A stretch of DNA of 64,000 nt from JAWKRB01 sp041389885. Lineage in GTDB: Bacteria > Myxococcota_A > Polyangia > Polyangiales > Ga0077539. Under the pieces are notes generated by a model. It was not told the DNA's origin and made no database searches. It worked only from the letters and a program-made list of their open reading frames with translations. Each line of letters starts with the position of its first letter. Positions within the stretch are counted from its first letter, which is position 1. The stretch covers positions 7,490 to 71,489 of the forward strand of contig JAWKRB010000037.1 in assembly GCA_041389885.1 (NCBI GenBank). The letters run 5' to 3'. Of the stretch, positions 54,841-63,836 are shown piece after piece. A program made the translations under genes and the position numbers.

Positions 54841-56154
54841 ATGCGACGACGCCCCCCGACGACTCCCCTGCCGCGCCGCGCGCCGACGGCGTCCCGCCCC
54901 TCTGAGGAGCCGGCGCCCGCGCCGCCCGCTGAGGAGAAAGCACCCGCTCCTGGGGCGCTTCGCTCCGCGGAGTCGACGTCCGAGGGCACGCGGCGACGAA
55001 TTCGTACGGCGGTGGCGGTGGTGGCGGCGGCGCTGGCCGCGTTCCTCTTGAGCCGTGACGGCAGCCGCGGCGCCGCGACCACGAGTCGTCGCCCCGAGGG
55101 CCCCTGGGGGAGGCTGGAGCGGATGCCGTTTCACCTCGAGCAGCCGCCTCGCTTTCTCACCCCGGACCTCTGCTACACCCAGCCGCCCGCGTGGGTGCTC
55201 CCTGGCTTCACCCGCGAGCGGGTGCGCGAGCTCCTCGCGAGCGCCGACGGCAACGCGCGCGACTCCGCGGCGATGGTCCAGAGCGCGGTGTGCAACGCCG
55301 AGGGCTGCACGGTCACCCCGACGGCGAACTTCGGCCTCCAGCTGTCCACGACGGGGCGCGAGACGCTCTACCAGCAGATCGGGCGCTTCGAGGTGAACAC
55401 GGGCTTCGCGTACCCGTACAGCCAGCCCGTGGGCGAAGACCGCTGGAGCGACCTCGGCGACATCGTGGACCTCTCCCTCGTGCAGCGCCTCACCTGGCGC
55501 CGGGGAAACACCGTGAACCTCTCCGACTCGCACCTGCTCTGCGCCGCGGCGCGCAACGACGAGGAGCGGCTGCGCATCGTCGAGGCCCTCACGCGTATGA
55601 GCGCGACGATGGTGTGGCTCGAGCTCGACCGCAGCTCCGACGTCGACGCGCTGGTGAGGTACTGGGGGCGCGGCAGCAGCGGGCGCGACCTCCGGCCGAT
55701 TCTTCGCGCGCTCTCGCAGCGCAGCGGCGGCGGCAGGCTCGACGTGGTGCACCTGCTCCCGCCCTTCGTGCGCAGGCGGCTCAACACCTTCGCGCTCCCC
55801 GGCGATCCCCCCCGAGACTGCTACTGGACCGCGCTCCACTTCTTCTCCCTCAGCCAGCCCCTCGACGCCTTCGTGAACGGCGCCGGCGCCGAGGAGATCC
55901 TCAACCGCGACTACGAGCAGGTCCCGATGACCTCGCTGACGCTGGGAGACGTGCTGCTCTTCGTGGTCCCTGGCGTGGGGCCGGTGCACGCCGCCAACCA
56001 CGTCGCCGACGACCTGGTGTTCACCAAGAACGGCGCGCACATGCGGCGCCCCTGGTCGCTGCTCACCCTCGACGAGGTGCGCGACCTCTACCCCGAGGCC
56101 ACCGAGCTGCGGGCGTACCGCCTGCGCCAGCTCCCGACCGCGCCGCAGCTGTAG
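54841..56154 (+). CDS. Membrane-anchored NlpC/P60-like protein
   Basis: The product has 437 residues. A Pro/Ala-rich cytosolic segment (1-55) precedes a single membrane helix (RTAVAVVAAALAAFLLSR). The extracytoplasmic part has a disulfide-like pair (CNAEGC). Near residue 325 DCYWTALHFFS places a Cys at the start of a helix. GPVHAANHVADDLVFTKNGA supplies a His after a strand. This Cys-then-His order matches the papain-like NlpC/P60 fold used in cell-wall peptidases and related hydrolases. The cell-wall role is inferred. Confidence 0.72.
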   Translation: MRRRPPTTPLPRRAPTASRPSEEPAPAPPAEEKAPAPGALRSAESTSEGTRRRIRTAVAVVAAALAAFLLSRDGSRGAATTSRRPEGPWGRLERMPFHLEQPPRFLTPDLCYTQPPAWVLPGFTRERVRELLASADGNARDSAAMVQSAVCNAEGCTVTPTANFGLQLSTTGRETLYQQIGRFEVNTGFAYPYSQPVGEDRWSDLGDIVDLSLVQRLTWRRGNTVNLSDSHLLCAAARNDEERLRIVEALTRMSATMVWLELDRSSDVDALVRYWGRGSSGRDLRPILRALSQRSGGGRLDVVHLLPPFVRRRLNTFALPGDPPRDCYWTALHFFSLSQPLDAFVNGAGAEEILNRDYEQVPMTSLTLGDVLLFVVPGVGPVHAANHVADDLVFTKNGAHMRRPWSLLTLDEVRDLYPEATELRAYRLRQLPTAPQL

Positions 56155-56221
56155 CGCCCGACGCGACGTCGAATTCGCCGGGCGCGCTCGGGGCGCCGAC
56201 CTGTAGTCTCCCGCGACCCCC

Positions 56222-56761
56222 ATGACCCGGCCCCCCGAGATCGACCCCGCCCGCAGCGCGTGGGTGGTGCGCCTGCACGTCGTCGTCGATGAGCTCGCCG
56301 CGCCCATCGCGCGCGCGCAGCCGGGCGCCCTCGCGTGCCGTGAGGGATGCGCCGGGTGCTGCGTCGACGGGCTCACCGTGTTCGAGGTCGAGGCCGAGCT
56401 CCTGCGGGAGCGCTACGCGTCGCTCCTCGCCGAGGGCGAACCCGCGCCCGCCGGGGCCTGCGCGATGCTCGACGCGAAGGGCGCGTGCCGGGTGTACGCG
56501 CACCGCCCGTACGTCTGCCGCACGCAGGGGCTGCCGCTCCGCTGGCTCGAGGAGGACGAGTCGGGCGAGGCCTTCGAGGCGCGGGACGTCTGCCCGCTCA
56601 ACGCCGAGGCCGTCGGCGCGCTCGAAGACGCCCCCGCCTCGCGCTGCTGGACGATCGGCCCCGTCGAGGCGCGGCTGCGGGAGCGGCAGGCCGCGGTCGA
56701 CGGCGGGGAGGGACGTCGCGTCGCGCTCCGCTCGCTCTTCGCGACGCGCCTGCCGAGGTAG
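56222..56761 (+). CDS. YkgJ-family Cys-cluster protein
   Basis: The product has 179 residues. The family motif is clear: CREGCAGCCVDGLTVFEVEA, then CAMLDAKGACRVYAHRPYVCR, then CPLNAEAV, a set of Cys that bind a metal or Fe-S cluster. The family (UPF0153/YkgJ) is widespread; a redox or zinc-related role is proposed but unproven. It sits between an NlpC/P60-like gene and a lipoprotein gene. Confidence 0.9.
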   Translation: MTRPPEIDPARSAWVVRLHVVVDELAAPIARAQPGALACREGCAGCCVDGLTVFEVEAELLRERYASLLAEGEPAPAGACAMLDAKGACRVYAHRPYVCRTQGLPLRWLEEDESGEAFEARDVCPLNAEAVGALEDAPASRCWTIGPVEARLRERQAAVDGGEGRRVALRSLFATRLPR

Positions 56762-56798
56762 ACGCACGACACCACCGCGCGCGATGCTCCCTGCACCC

Positions 56799-57554
56799 AT
56801 GAAAGGCACAGGGACCTCACGGATGATCCAGCGCGCCCTCGCCGCCTTCGCCCTCACCGCCGTAACGAGCTGCGGCGCAGAGGCTCCCGCCGCGCCCTCG
56901 CCCCTCGCGGCGACCTCGACGGCGCTGCGCCCCACGCAGACGCCCGAGTACTACGTCGCGCAGGCCAACCTCTATTTCGACACCCTCGACACCCGCGCCG
57001 ACCCCATGCTTGTGCCGAACTACTCCGCGCTGGTGGCGCGCTGGGAGTGGCCGCCCTGGTATTTCCTCACGGGCTACGAGCGCGAGGGGATCGTCGCGCA
57101 GACGCGCCTCGCCCTCTTCGCCGAGCCCTCGACGGTGCCCACGCGAGACTGCCGCGCCTTCGCCACGCAGCCCTTCGCCCGGTGCAGGGTGTCGTTCACC
57201 TACGCCCGCGGCAGCTGCCCGATCTACGAGGAGTTCACCTTCAACGACCAGGGCGAGATGACCTTCATCGAGGCGTGGTCCGACCAGCCGGGGATGCGCC
57301 CCACCGAGGACCCCAACGACCCCTGGGCCGAGGCGCCGGGGATCCGTCGGCTCTCGACGCGCGTCCCGGGCCTGGGCAACCCCACGGGTCGCATCGACCC
57401 CACGGCGCCGTGGACCGCCGAGGTCGCCCAGCGCGACCCCGAGGTCGCCGACCTGATGCGTCGCGCGCAGAGCTTCACGAGCTCGTGGCTCCAGGCCTTT
57501 CGAGACGCGGGCCGCGACGCCTTCGCCCGCGGCTGCGGCTGGCCCATTCCCTAA
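56799..57554 (+). CDS. Uncharacterised secreted lipoprotein
   Basis: The product has ~251 residues. The signal ends ALTAVTSC. ATG 56799 or ATG 56823 (MIQRALAAFAL) are both possible starts; the latter gives a more usual signal length. The mature part has two Cys pairs (DCRAFATQPFARCR, GSCPIYEEFTF) and a conserved-looking YYVAQANLYFDTLDTRADP near the start. No enzyme motif recognised. Its stop overlaps the convergent EamA gene by four bases. Confidence 0.75.
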   Translation: MKGTGTSRMIQRALAAFALTAVTSCGAEAPAAPSPLAATSTALRPTQTPEYYVAQANLYFDTLDTRADPMLVPNYSALVARWEWPPWYFLTGYEREGIVAQTRLALFAEPSTVPTRDCRAFATQPFARCRVSFTYARGSCPIYEEFTFNDQGEMTFIEAWSDQPGMRPTEDPNDPWAEAPGIRRLSTRVPGLGNPTGRIDPTAPWTAEVAQRDPEVADLMRRAQSFTSSWLQAFRDAGRDAFARGCGWPIP

Positions 57555-58450
57555 CCCCGACGGCGCGCGTCCCACACGAGGATCGCGCCCGCGCACAGCA
57601 GCAGCGCGATGCCCGCCCGCGCCGACGCCGCCGGCGCCCGCGCGAAGACCGCCGCGTCGAGGGCCAGCGCGAACAGCACCTGCATCCACCCCACGGCGCC
57701 CACCCGCGCGGCCTGGTCGAGGGCGTAGGCGCGGGTCATCGCGAGCTGCCCCACCGTCGCCGCCGCGCCCATCGCCAGCACCCCCGCCAGCATCTCCCCG
57801 CTCATCCCCGCGGGCGCGCCCCGCCGCCAGAGCCACAGCGCCGAGAGCGCGGCCATCACCCCCGACGCCACCGCGGAGAAGTGCACCACCACGGCCTCGG
57901 GGGTCTCGCCCGAGAGGCGCCGGAGCGAGACCATCGCCACCGCCCCCGCCGCGCCCGCGCCCAGCGCGACGAGGCCCGTCCACTGCCCCGCGGCGAAGCC
58001 TGGGCGCTCGAGGAGCAGCACCCCCGCCGCCGCCACCCCCAGAGCGAGCATCACCGCGACGCCGGGGCGCTCGCGCAGGGTCCACCAGGCGATGAGGGTG
58101 ATCCAGAGGGGCGTGGTGTTGAGCAGCGCCGTCGCGTCCGAGAGCGGCATGTGCGTGAGCGCGTAGAAGGTGCACACCATCCCCGTGCTGCCGAAGAGGC
58201 TGCGGCGCCACATCACGGCGCCGTCGCGCACCCGCAGCGACGCGCCGCGCGCGCGCGCGATGACCAGCGCCGCGCTCAGCCCGATCACGCTGCGCGAGAG
58301 CGCGAGCATCGGCCAGGGGATCTCACGCAGCCCCCGCGCGAAGGCGTTCATCACCGCGAAGGCGCCCGCGGCCAGGAGCATGTAGCCCAGCGCCCGCGTG
58401 GGCCGGTCGCGCGAGGCCGCCGCGGGGGTCGTCGTCGAAGGTGCGCGCAA
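57551..58450 (-). CDS. EamA-family (DMT superfamily) transporter
   Basis: The product has ~299 residues from TTG 58450, giving the normal family length. Ten hydrophobic helices are visible in two repeats: LGYMLLAAGAFAVMNAFARG and LLNTTPLWITLIAWWTLRER in the first, GLVALGAGAAGAVAMVSLRR in the second. The phrase LPSDATALLNTTPLW-type region is typical of YdcZ/RhaT-like EamA permeases (here MPLSDATALLNTTPLW). It probably exports or imports a small metabolite. The start could also be ATG 58384, which would cut the cytosolic tail. Confidence 0.88.
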   Translation of the reverse strand: MRAPSTTTPAAASRDRPTRALGYMLLAAGAFAVMNAFARGLREIPWPMLALSRSVIGLSAALVIARARGASLRVRDGAVMWRRSLFGSTGMVCTFYALTHMPLSDATALLNTTPLWITLIAWWTLRERPGVAVMLALGVAAAGVLLLERPGFAAGQWTGLVALGAGAAGAVAMVSLRRLSGETPEAVVVHFSAVASGVMAALSALWLWRRGAPAGMSGEMLAGVLAMGAAATVGQLAMTRAYALDQAARVGAVGWMQVLFALALDAAVFARAPAASARAGIALLLCAGAILVWDARRRG

Positions 58451-58551
58451 GGGTGCCGCGGTATAGCGGAAAGCGCGCCCGTCCACTCCCCCTCCCCGAG
58501 GCCCGCGGGGCCTTTGCGAGCGCGCACCCGCCCGGCTACCCTCCGGCCGTC

Positions 58552-59739
58552 TTGTCTGCCCCCGCTCCCCGAACCCGGCGCGCACCCCTCCTCGCGAGCC
58601 TCGCGGCGCACGCCGTCGCGCTCCTGCTCGCGCGCGCCGCGCCCGCGCCGAAGCCCGCCGAGACCGCGCCGTCGGAGATCCCCACGGTGGACCTTGAGTT
58701 CGCCGAATCCCCTGCGCCCCAGGCGCTTGCGCCCACCGCCGCGCCCACCGCCGCGACGGCCCCCGCGGCCCCGGCGCCCCTCGCCCGCGCCGTGACCGCC
58801 CCGCGGGCGCGCGCGACGGCCCCCGCGACGGCCCCCACGGGACCCACGGCCCCCGCGCCCACGGCCCCCGCGACGCCCCCCGCGCCCGCGCCCGTCGCGC
58901 CCGCGCCTCGCATCGACGCCAACGAGGTGCTGCGACAGAGCGGCGCGTCGGCGTTCAACGCGTGGTCCCGGGGGGCGGTGGTGCTCACGGCGACCGACGA
59001 CGGACACGGGTCTCGCGACCTCATCGCGACGACGCCGGGCACCGAGGGCGACCGGGTGCACCGGGCCTCGGCGGGCTTCGTGCGAGACCAGCTCGCGGCC
59101 ACGCACCAGCACGACGCACCGGGGGTGCGGGGGTACCTCTGGGCGCTGCGCCGACGGATGCTGGAGACCTGGCGCCCCGGCGTGGCGCGGGAGCCCACGA
59201 TGCTCAGCGCGCTCACCGCGGGCGTGGCCATGCCCGTGGCGGCCTTTCGCGACGTGCTCCGCAGCGCCGCGGGCCCCGCCGCCGAGCCGGGACGACACGG
59301 CGCCGCCGCCGACGCCCTCGACGGCGTCGCCGCGGGCGGGAGCAACAACCCCATGGCGCGCAACGTCGCCCCCTTCACGGGCATCGTCGACGCGTCGCGG
59401 GGCAACACCCAGCGCACCCGCGCCGAGGTCGAGGTGCAGCAAGACGCCGAGGGCAGGGTGCTCTCGGTGCGCATCCTCCGGGGCTCGCGGGTGGCGGGCT
59501 TCGACGACGCCGCGCTCCGCGCCGTGCGCGAGGCGCTGCCGCTGCAAGCGACGGTGCCGATGCCCGGAGGGAGGCGCTCGCGCTGGTCCTTCGAGGTGAT
59601 CGCGTCGAGAGACCCCATCGTGCCGGGCGTGGGCCTGGAGTTCGACGAGAGCAGCGGCTGGTTCGAGGTCCACTACCCAGGGCGGCTGCACCTGCGCTCG
59701 CGCGTGTGGCTCGAAGGCACCGCGCCCCTCGGGAGCTGA
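58552..59739 (+). CDS. TonB-like protein with Ala/Pro-rich linker
   Basis: The product has ~395 residues from TTG 58552. A single N-terminal helix (LLASLAAHAVALLLARAA) precedes the phrase PTVDLEFAE and a long Ala/Pro/Thr linker (about 50-120) that would span the periplasm. Near 290-360 a TonB C-terminal-like module occurs (VEVQQDAEGRVLSVRILRGS, FDDAALRAVREALPL). There is no exbB or exbD next to it. An extra ~130-residue domain lies between linker and TonB module. Energy transduction to an outer-membrane receptor is the family role. Confidence 0.75.
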   Translation: MSAPAPRTRRAPLLASLAAHAVALLLARAAPAPKPAETAPSEIPTVDLEFAESPAPQALAPTAAPTAATAPAAPAPLARAVTAPRARATAPATAPTGPTAPAPTAPATPPAPAPVAPAPRIDANEVLRQSGASAFNAWSRGAVVLTATDDGHGSRDLIATTPGTEGDRVHRASAGFVRDQLAATHQHDAPGVRGYLWALRRRMLETWRPGVAREPTMLSALTAGVAMPVAAFRDVLRSAAGPAAEPGRHGAAADALDGVAAGGSNNPMARNVAPFTGIVDASRGNTQRTRAEVEVQQDAEGRVLSVRILRGSRVAGFDDAALRAVREALPLQATVPMPGGRRSRWSFEVIASRDPIVPGVGLEFDESSGWFEVHYPGRLHLRSRVWLEGTAPLGS

Positions 59740-59742
59740 CGC

Positions 59743-60669
59743 TCAGCGCGCGCGCCGCGGCCTCGCGTCGTCGAGGGCGCAGAGCTCCGAGAGGCGCGCG
59801 ATGATCCAGCGGTGCGCCGGCCCCAGCCTCGCGCCCGCGCGGTGCACCGCGGAGAGGTGCAGCGTGTGCTCGTCGTCGCGCCAGGACTCGGGGCGCACGC
59901 GCACCAGGCGCTTGCGGCGCAGGTCCTCGCGCGCGAGGTGCTCGGGGAGGTTGCCCCACCCGAGCCCCGCGCGCAGCAGCGCGTGCTTGGTGTGCAGGTC
60001 GGCCACGCGCCAGGTGCGGGGCGAGAGCACCCCCTGGTCGTCGACCCCGCCGCCCCCGCGCTCGGCGAGCACCACCTGCACGGCCTGCGCGAAGCGCGAC
60101 GCGGGGATGGGCCCGCGCACCCTCGCCAGCGGGTGCTTCGGCGAGGCCACGGGGACCATGCGCAGCTTCGCGAGGCGGTGCCGGGTGAGCCCCGGCATCG
60201 CGCCCAGGGGGCTCACCACCCCGAGGGTCGCCGTGCCGTCGAGCACCCGCGCCGAGACCGCCGAGAGCGACTCGGTGTCGACCCGGAGGTCCACGTCGGG
60301 GAAGGCCTCGGCGAAGCCCCGGCAGAGCTCGGCGAGCACGGGCAGCGGAAAGAGCGCGTCGACGCACATCGAGACCGACGCCTCGGTGCCCGAGGCCATC
60401 GACGCCGCGAGGCCGCGGAGCGCGTCGGCCTCGGCGCACACGCGCTCCGCCGCGGCGAGCACCGCGCGCCCCTCGGGGGTGAGCGTGGGAGCCTTGGTCG
60501 CGCGGTCCCAGAGGGTCACGCCGAGGGCAGACTCGAGCTTCGACATCGACTGACTCACGGCCGACTGCACCCGCCCGAGGCGCCGCGCCGCCGCCGAGAA
60601 GCTCCCCTCCCGCGCCACGAGGACCATCGCGCGGAGCTGGTCGAGGGTGAACGCGTCCATCTCCAACAT
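59743..60669 (-). CDS. LysR-family transcriptional regulator
   Basis: The product has 308 residues. The HTH is AMVLVAREGSFSAAARRLGRVQSAVSQSMSKLE. The effector domain has LRVDTESLSAVSARVLDG and LRMVPVASPKHPL. The start ATG 60669 or ATG 60660 differs by three residues. It is divergent from the pirin gene with a 72-base gap containing an AT-richer stretch (TGATGGATCCTATCACT). It probably controls the pirin and peroxiredoxin genes; this is inferred from layout. Confidence 0.92.
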   Translation of the reverse strand: MLEMDAFTLDQLRAMVLVAREGSFSAAARRLGRVQSAVSQSMSKLESALGVTLWDRATKAPTLTPEGRAVLAAAERVCAEADALRGLAASMASGTEASVSMCVDALFPLPVLAELCRGFAEAFPDVDLRVDTESLSAVSARVLDGTATLGVVSPLGAMPGLTRHRLAKLRMVPVASPKHPLARVRGPIPASRFAQAVQVVLAERGGGGVDDQGVLSPRTWRVADLHTKHALLRAGLGWGNLPEHLAREDLRRKRLVRVRPESWRDDEHTLHLSAVHRAGARLGPAHRWIIARLSELCALDDARPRRAR

Positions 60670-60741
60670 TGATGGATCCTATCACTCTTTGGCCGATTCC
60701 GTTGAGGGCACGGCGGCGTCAGGTTCTCCCCCGAGGCGACG

Positions 60742-61581
60742 ATGAACCGTGACGCGCGACTCGACCGACGCACCCTGCTCACCCTCACCGGCGGCGCCCT
60801 GACGTCGGTGCTCGCCGGGTGCGAGCCTCGCGCCCCGGAGACGCGAACCCGCGCGGCGCCCCCGCGCAGACTGGAGTCCCCCATGATGACCCTCCGACGC
60901 GCCGAGGCGCGAGGCCACGCGAACCACGGCTGGCTCGACTCGCGCCACACCTTCTCCTTCGCGGGCTACCACGACCCCGCCCACATGGGCTTTCGCGCCC
61001 TGCGGGTCATCAACGAGGACCGGGTCACCCCCGGCGAGGGCTTCGGCACGCACCCGCACCGGGACATGGAGATCCTCTCCTACGTGCTCGACGGCGCCCT
61101 CGCGCACCGCGACTCGATGGGCACGGGCTCGACCATTCTGCCCGGCGACGTGCAGCGCATGAGCGCGGGCACGGGGGTCACCCACAGCGAGTTCAACGCC
61201 TCGCGGCGCGACCCGGTGCACTTCCTTCAGATCTGGCTGCTCCCCGAGCGCCGGGGCCTCGCGCCCAGCTACGAGCAGAAGACCTTCGCGACCGCAGAGA
61301 AGCGCGGGCGCCTGCGCCTCGTCGCCTCCCCCGACGGGCGCGAGGGGAGCGTGCAGATCCACACCGACGCGTCGCTCTACGCGGGGGTCTTCGAGCGCGG
61401 CGAGTCGGCGCGGTTGACCCTCTCGCCAGGCCGCCACGCCTGGGTGCAGGTCGCCCGCGGCGCGGTGCGGGTGAACGGGCACGACCTCCGCGCGGGCGAC
61501 GGCGCGGCGCTCTCGGGCGAAGGGGCGCTGACCGTCGAGGGCACCGACGGCGGCGAGCTGCTGGTCTTCGACCTCGCGTAG
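60742..61581 (+). CDS. Exported pirin-family protein
   Basis: The product has 279 residues. The pirin cupin is clear: HTFSFAGYHDPAHMGFRALRV, metal ligands in FGTHPHRDMEIL and VTHSEFN, and HFLQIWLLP. A Tat/lipoprotein-type signal RRTLLTLTGGALTSVLAGC precedes it, whereas most pirins are cytosolic. A later ATG (MMTLRRAEARGHANHGW) is where ordinary pirins begin, so the signal looks like an added N-terminal extension. Related bacterial pirins have quercetin 2,3-dioxygenase activity or redox-sensor roles. Confidence 0.88.
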   Translation: MNRDARLDRRTLLTLTGGALTSVLAGCEPRAPETRTRAAPPRRLESPMMTLRRAEARGHANHGWLDSRHTFSFAGYHDPAHMGFRALRVINEDRVTPGEGFGTHPHRDMEILSYVLDGALAHRDSMGTGSTILPGDVQRMSAGTGVTHSEFNASRRDPVHFLQIWLLPERRGLAPSYEQKTFATAEKRGRLRLVASPDGREGSVQIHTDASLYAGVFERGESARLTLSPGRHAWVQVARGAVRVNGHDLRAGDGAALSGEGALTVEGTDGGELLVFDLA

Positions 61582-61636
61582 GCCCTCCTGGCAGAGAGGC
61601 GCGCGACGCCGCGGCCGCGGCGATCATCCCAGAGCC

Positions 61637-62272
61637 GTGAACAAGACCTACACCCTCGCCCTCTCCCTCGCCCTCGGGTGCTCCCGCAGCGCCCCTCCCT
61701 CGGCCACGGTCACGCCCGCGGCGCCGGTCGCGACCGCCCCCGCGGCGGCGCCCGAGGCGCCCGCGAACAACGGCCTGCGCGCCACCGAGCTCGCGGTCGA
61801 GTCGCGCGCCCGCGACACGATCCTCGCCGTGGGCGACCCCGCGCCGACCTTCAGCGCCACCACCCACGACGGCCACGCCGTGGCCTCGACGGGCGGACCC
61901 AGGGAGCGCGTGCTGGTGGTGTACTTCTACCCCCGCGACGAGACGCCGGGTTGCACCCGCGAGGCCTGCGCGTTTCGCGACGCCTTCAGCGCCTACGGCG
62001 AGGCCGGGGCCGACCTCGTGGGCGTGAGCACCGACAGCCTCGAGGCGCACCGGGCGTTCGCCCAGCACCACACGCTGCCCTTCGGGCTCATCGCCGACCC
62101 GCGGGGGTGGCTCGCGGCGGCCTTCGGCGTGCAGAACAACGGGGGCTTCTTGCAGCGCGCGACCTTCGTGATCGGACGCGACGGGCGGGTGGCGCAGGTC
62201 TTCCCCCAGGTGCGCGTCGACGGGCACTCCGACGAGGTCCTCGCGGCCGTGCGCGCCGCGGCCGCGCGCTGA
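61637..62272 (+). CDS. Peroxiredoxin (BCP/PrxQ-type) lipoprotein
   Basis: The product has 211 residues from GTG 61637. The signal MNKTYTLALSLALGC has a lipobox. The mature part is a BCP/PrxQ thiol peroxidase: YPRDETPGCTREACAFRDAF with peroxidatic Cys in TPGCT and a second Cys five residues later, VGVSTDSLEAHRAFA and LIADPRGWLAAAFGV. It should reduce hydroperoxides on the periplasmic side. It lies 55 bases after the exported pirin gene, suggesting a shared operon for envelope redox defence. Confidence 0.92.
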   Translation: MNKTYTLALSLALGCSRSAPPSATVTPAAPVATAPAAAPEAPANNGLRATELAVESRARDTILAVGDPAPTFSATTHDGHAVASTGGPRERVLVVYFYPRDETPGCTREACAFRDAFSAYGEAGADLVGVSTDSLEAHRAFAQHHTLPFGLIADPRGWLAAAFGVQNNGGFLQRATFVIGRDGRVAQVFPQVRVDGHSDEVLAAVRAAAAR

Positions 62273-62278
62273 GCGCCG

Positions 62279-63748
62279 TCACCCTCGCATCGCGCGCTCG
62301 GCGGTCTTCACCCCGCCGAGCGCCGTCGCCAGGGTGCTCTGCCCAGGGAACACCGAGTCGCCCACGAGGTAGAGCCCCGGCGCCACCGCGGGCGGGACCA
62401 GATCCCGATACGCCCCCCACCCCGCGCGACGCGGCGCGCCGCCGACGGCCCCGTCGGTCCTCCCGGTGAAGCGCGCGAAGGTGCGCGCCGACGCCGTGAA
62501 CGCGTCGACCGTGGCCGCGTCGAGCTCGGGCGCGCGCCGTCGGATCGTCGCTCGCATCGCGTCCTGCACCCCCGCGAGGTACTCCCCCCGCGCGTCCTCC
62601 CCCATCGCCCTGAGCTTCGCCAGCGGGACGTGCGTCGACACCGTCGCCGTGCGCCGCCCCCCCTCGGCCTTCTCCTCGTCGGCCCCCGACACCGACACGA
62701 ACACGTGGTTGCCCTCGACGAAGGGCCTCGCGCTGTCGTCGATGAGCTCGAAGTGACTGGCGTGCAGAGAGATCGGCGCGTCGGCGGCGAGGGTGAGGTA
62801 GCGCATCGAGGCGCTCCAGCCCTCGTCGACGCGGGCGGTGAGCCCGTCGAGCCAGGGGGTGCTCTGGCCCCAGAGCTTCGTCAGCGCGCGGGGCACGAGG
62901 TTCGCGATCACCGCGCGCGCGCGGAGCGATCCCCGGCGCGTGTGGAGCACCCAGCCGTCGCCCTCGCGCGCGAGGGCGCGCACGGCGTCGGGCATACGCA
63001 CCTCTCCGCCCGACGCGCGCACGGCGTCGAGCATCGCGTCGGCGAGGCGCCCGACGCCGCCGCGCACGTGCCGCGTGCCGCGAAAGGGGTAGTCGATGGC
63101 CGCGAGCGCGAGGGGCGCCTCGGCGTCGGCCGCGCCGGTCTGCACGGTGATCTGACAGAGCGCGTCGAGGTACGCGCGGAGCGGCGCGCACTCCGCGAGC
63201 CCGTAGACGTCGAGGACGGCGCCGAGCGGGCGTCCCACCCAGCGCAGCGCGGGGAGGTAGCGCGGGCTCCGCGCGAGGTGCGCGAGGAGCGAGCGGGGCG
63301 TGACCGGCGGCAGCAGCGCGGGGTCGTCGAGCACGGCCCACATCGCGTCTGACACCTTGCGCTGCATCGCGAAGAACTCGCGCAGGCGAGACGCGCGCGC
63401 GGGGTCGAGGGCGCAGAGCCGCGCGACGAGGCGCTCCCGGTCGGGGGGCACGTCGAGCGCGAAGTCCCTGGCGCGCAGGGAGATCACCGGGTCGAGGACC
63501 TCGGTCTGCACGCTCATCCCGTGCCGCGCGATCCATCGGTCGAAGGGCTGCCCGGGGTCGAAGCCCGAGAAGAGCGTGGCGCCCGCCTCGTAGCGCCGTC
63601 CCCCGCGGGTGAAGGTGCTCGCGCAGCCGCCGGGGTAGCGCAGCGCCTCGAGGAGCGTGACCTTCGCGCCGCGCTCGGCGAGGGTGAGCGCCGCGCCGAG
63701 GCCGCCGAAGCCCGCGCCGAGGATCGCGAAGTCTGTGTCGTGCTTCAC
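62279..63748 (-). CDS. Phytoene desaturase (CrtI)-like FAD-dependent oxidoreductase
   Basis: The product has ~489 residues from GTG 63748 (VKHDTDFAILGAG). The dinucleotide motif is FAILGAGFGGLGAALTLAERG, followed by LLEALRYPGGCASTF. The C-terminal FAD motif is GLYLVGDSVFPGQSTLATALGG. This is the CrtI/CrtN/carotenoid isomerase-type superfamily, and the substrate is probably a carotenoid or related polyene. No other carotenoid gene is in the window. The GTG start was chosen because upstream sequence is repeat-like and lacks homology. Confidence 0.88.
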   Translation of the reverse strand: MKHDTDFAILGAGFGGLGAALTLAERGAKVTLLEALRYPGGCASTFTRGGRRYEAGATLFSGFDPGQPFDRWIARHGMSVQTEVLDPVISLRARDFALDVPPDRERLVARLCALDPARASRLREFFAMQRKVSDAMWAVLDDPALLPPVTPRSLLAHLARSPRYLPALRWVGRPLGAVLDVYGLAECAPLRAYLDALCQITVQTGAADAEAPLALAAIDYPFRGTRHVRGGVGRLADAMLDAVRASGGEVRMPDAVRALAREGDGWVLHTRRGSLRARAVIANLVPRALTKLWGQSTPWLDGLTARVDEGWSASMRYLTLAADAPISLHASHFELIDDSARPFVEGNHVFVSVSGADEEKAEGGRRTATVSTHVPLAKLRAMGEDARGEYLAGVQDAMRATIRRRAPELDAATVDAFTASARTFARFTGRTDGAVGGAPRRAGWGAYRDLVPPAVAPGLYLVGDSVFPGQSTLATALGGVKTAERAMRG

Positions 63749-63836
63749 CGCGCGGCGTTGGATGCGCCGTCTCCCTCCACCGCGTCGCGTCTCCGCGCTT
63801 TCTCGGACCTGGGTGCGGCGCGGCGGACCAGGGCCT

